DNA of 11,016 bases from JBAWYM01 sp037143575. Its GTDB lineage: Bacteria; Patescibacteriota; Gracilibacteria; Peribacterales; Peribacteraceae. The notes beneath the pieces were generated by a model that ran no database searches, was not told where the DNA came from, and worked only from the letters and a program-made list of their open reading frames with translations. A program made the position numbers and the translations under genes. Positions 10,786-11,016 of this stretch are shown in pieces. The DNA lies in contig JBAWYM010000052.1 in assembly GCA_037143575.1 (NCBI GenBank), positions 1 through 11,016 on the forward strand, written 5' to 3'. Each line of letters begins with the position of its first letter. Positions within the stretch are counted from its first letter, which is position 1.

Positions 10786-11016
10786 GCCGGGGCACTGTAG
10801 CGGATGACGGAAGAGGCGGGAAGTTGTTGTACCTCACCATAAGAGCCGAATGGAGCTCCCTACTGGAGCAGTTGAGGATTTTGCCTTGTGATAGGGATGC
10901 CAGACTACGCGTTGCGACGCTTCGTCCGGCAGCCTTCGCTATGCCTGATATAGCAAAAACGGGAGAGCGTTCGATTTCGGGTGCCTGAAAATATAAGATT
11001 GTGAGAAGATGAAGCC
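10786..11016. other. No convincing gene
   Basis: This end stretch shows no gene I can support. A plus-strand open frame running through it starts inside the lipoprotein gene and resembles no family. GACGCTTCGTC at 10917-10927 echoes a word in the loop of hairpin copy C, and weak inverted repeats follow, but no full copy of the hairpin family is present. Confidence 0.5.

Noticed and set aside
10728..10988. An 86-codon plus-strand frame at the right end
   Set aside because: It begins inside the lipoprotein signal region, contains repeat-derived residues and shows no family resemblance.
1..11016. Use of TGA as a sense codon (Gracilibacteria-type code)
   Set aside because: Several genes end correctly at TGA at the expected family length, for example korB and the DUF167 protein.

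Overview
The window is a bacterial chromosome segment of ordinary gene density. Twelve protein genes are supported, with no RNA gene, CRISPR array or transposase. TGA is used as a stop (for example at the ends of the flavodoxin, korB and trmD-neighbour genes), which argues against codes that reassign TGA. Most starts lack a clear Shine-Dalgarno sequence. Single-copy housekeeping genes sit among small secreted proteins and many short repeats. By style (no SD, fused KorA, NIF3 with a long N-terminus, SLH protein, GIY-YIG protein) I lean towards a candidate-phyla-radiation lineage such as the Peregrinibacteria/Peribacteria. This is inference with low to moderate confidence.

Layout. Positions 1-367 hold no gene but three hairpin repeats. 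A GIY-YIG protein (386-784) ends inside a fourth repeat. Next is a membrane-anchored secreted protein of unknown function (878-1738). It converges on a minus-strand block: a degenerate receiver-like protein (3654-4100), a NIF3/DUF34 protein (2598-3563) and a polytopic membrane protein (1864-2601). The last two overlap by ATGA. On the plus strand follow a flavodoxin (4200-4673), a fifth hairpin, then the fused gamma-alpha and the beta subunits of a 2-oxoacid:ferredoxin oxidoreductase (korA 4783-6603, korB 6640-7527). Converging on korB is a secreted SLH-domain protein (7541-8842). Then come trmD (8911-9612) and a DUF167/YggU protein (9664-9930), converging on a DsbA-like thioredoxin-fold lipoprotein (10015-10785). 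The last 230 bases hold no convincing gene.

Genes together. Flavodoxin next to korAB, with no ferredoxin gene in view, suggests that flavodoxin carries the electrons released by oxidation of a 2-oxoacid. The SLH protein and the Dsb-like lipoprotein point to an envelope and extracytoplasmic thiol chemistry.

The most unusual content is repetitive DNA of two kinds. (1) A family of hairpins has a constant 14-nt loop, TTCGACGCGGCTCA, and arms that differ in sequence between copies yet stay complementary. (2) Many imperfect arrays have a strict 7-nt period, each locus with its own word. Arrays fill intergenic gaps and form long inverted repeats between convergent genes. They also occur in frame inside korA (twice), trmD and the signal peptide of the Dsb-like lipoprotein. 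A perfect palindrome also sits inside trmD. The repeats therefore appear to have contributed protein sequence at several tolerant positions.
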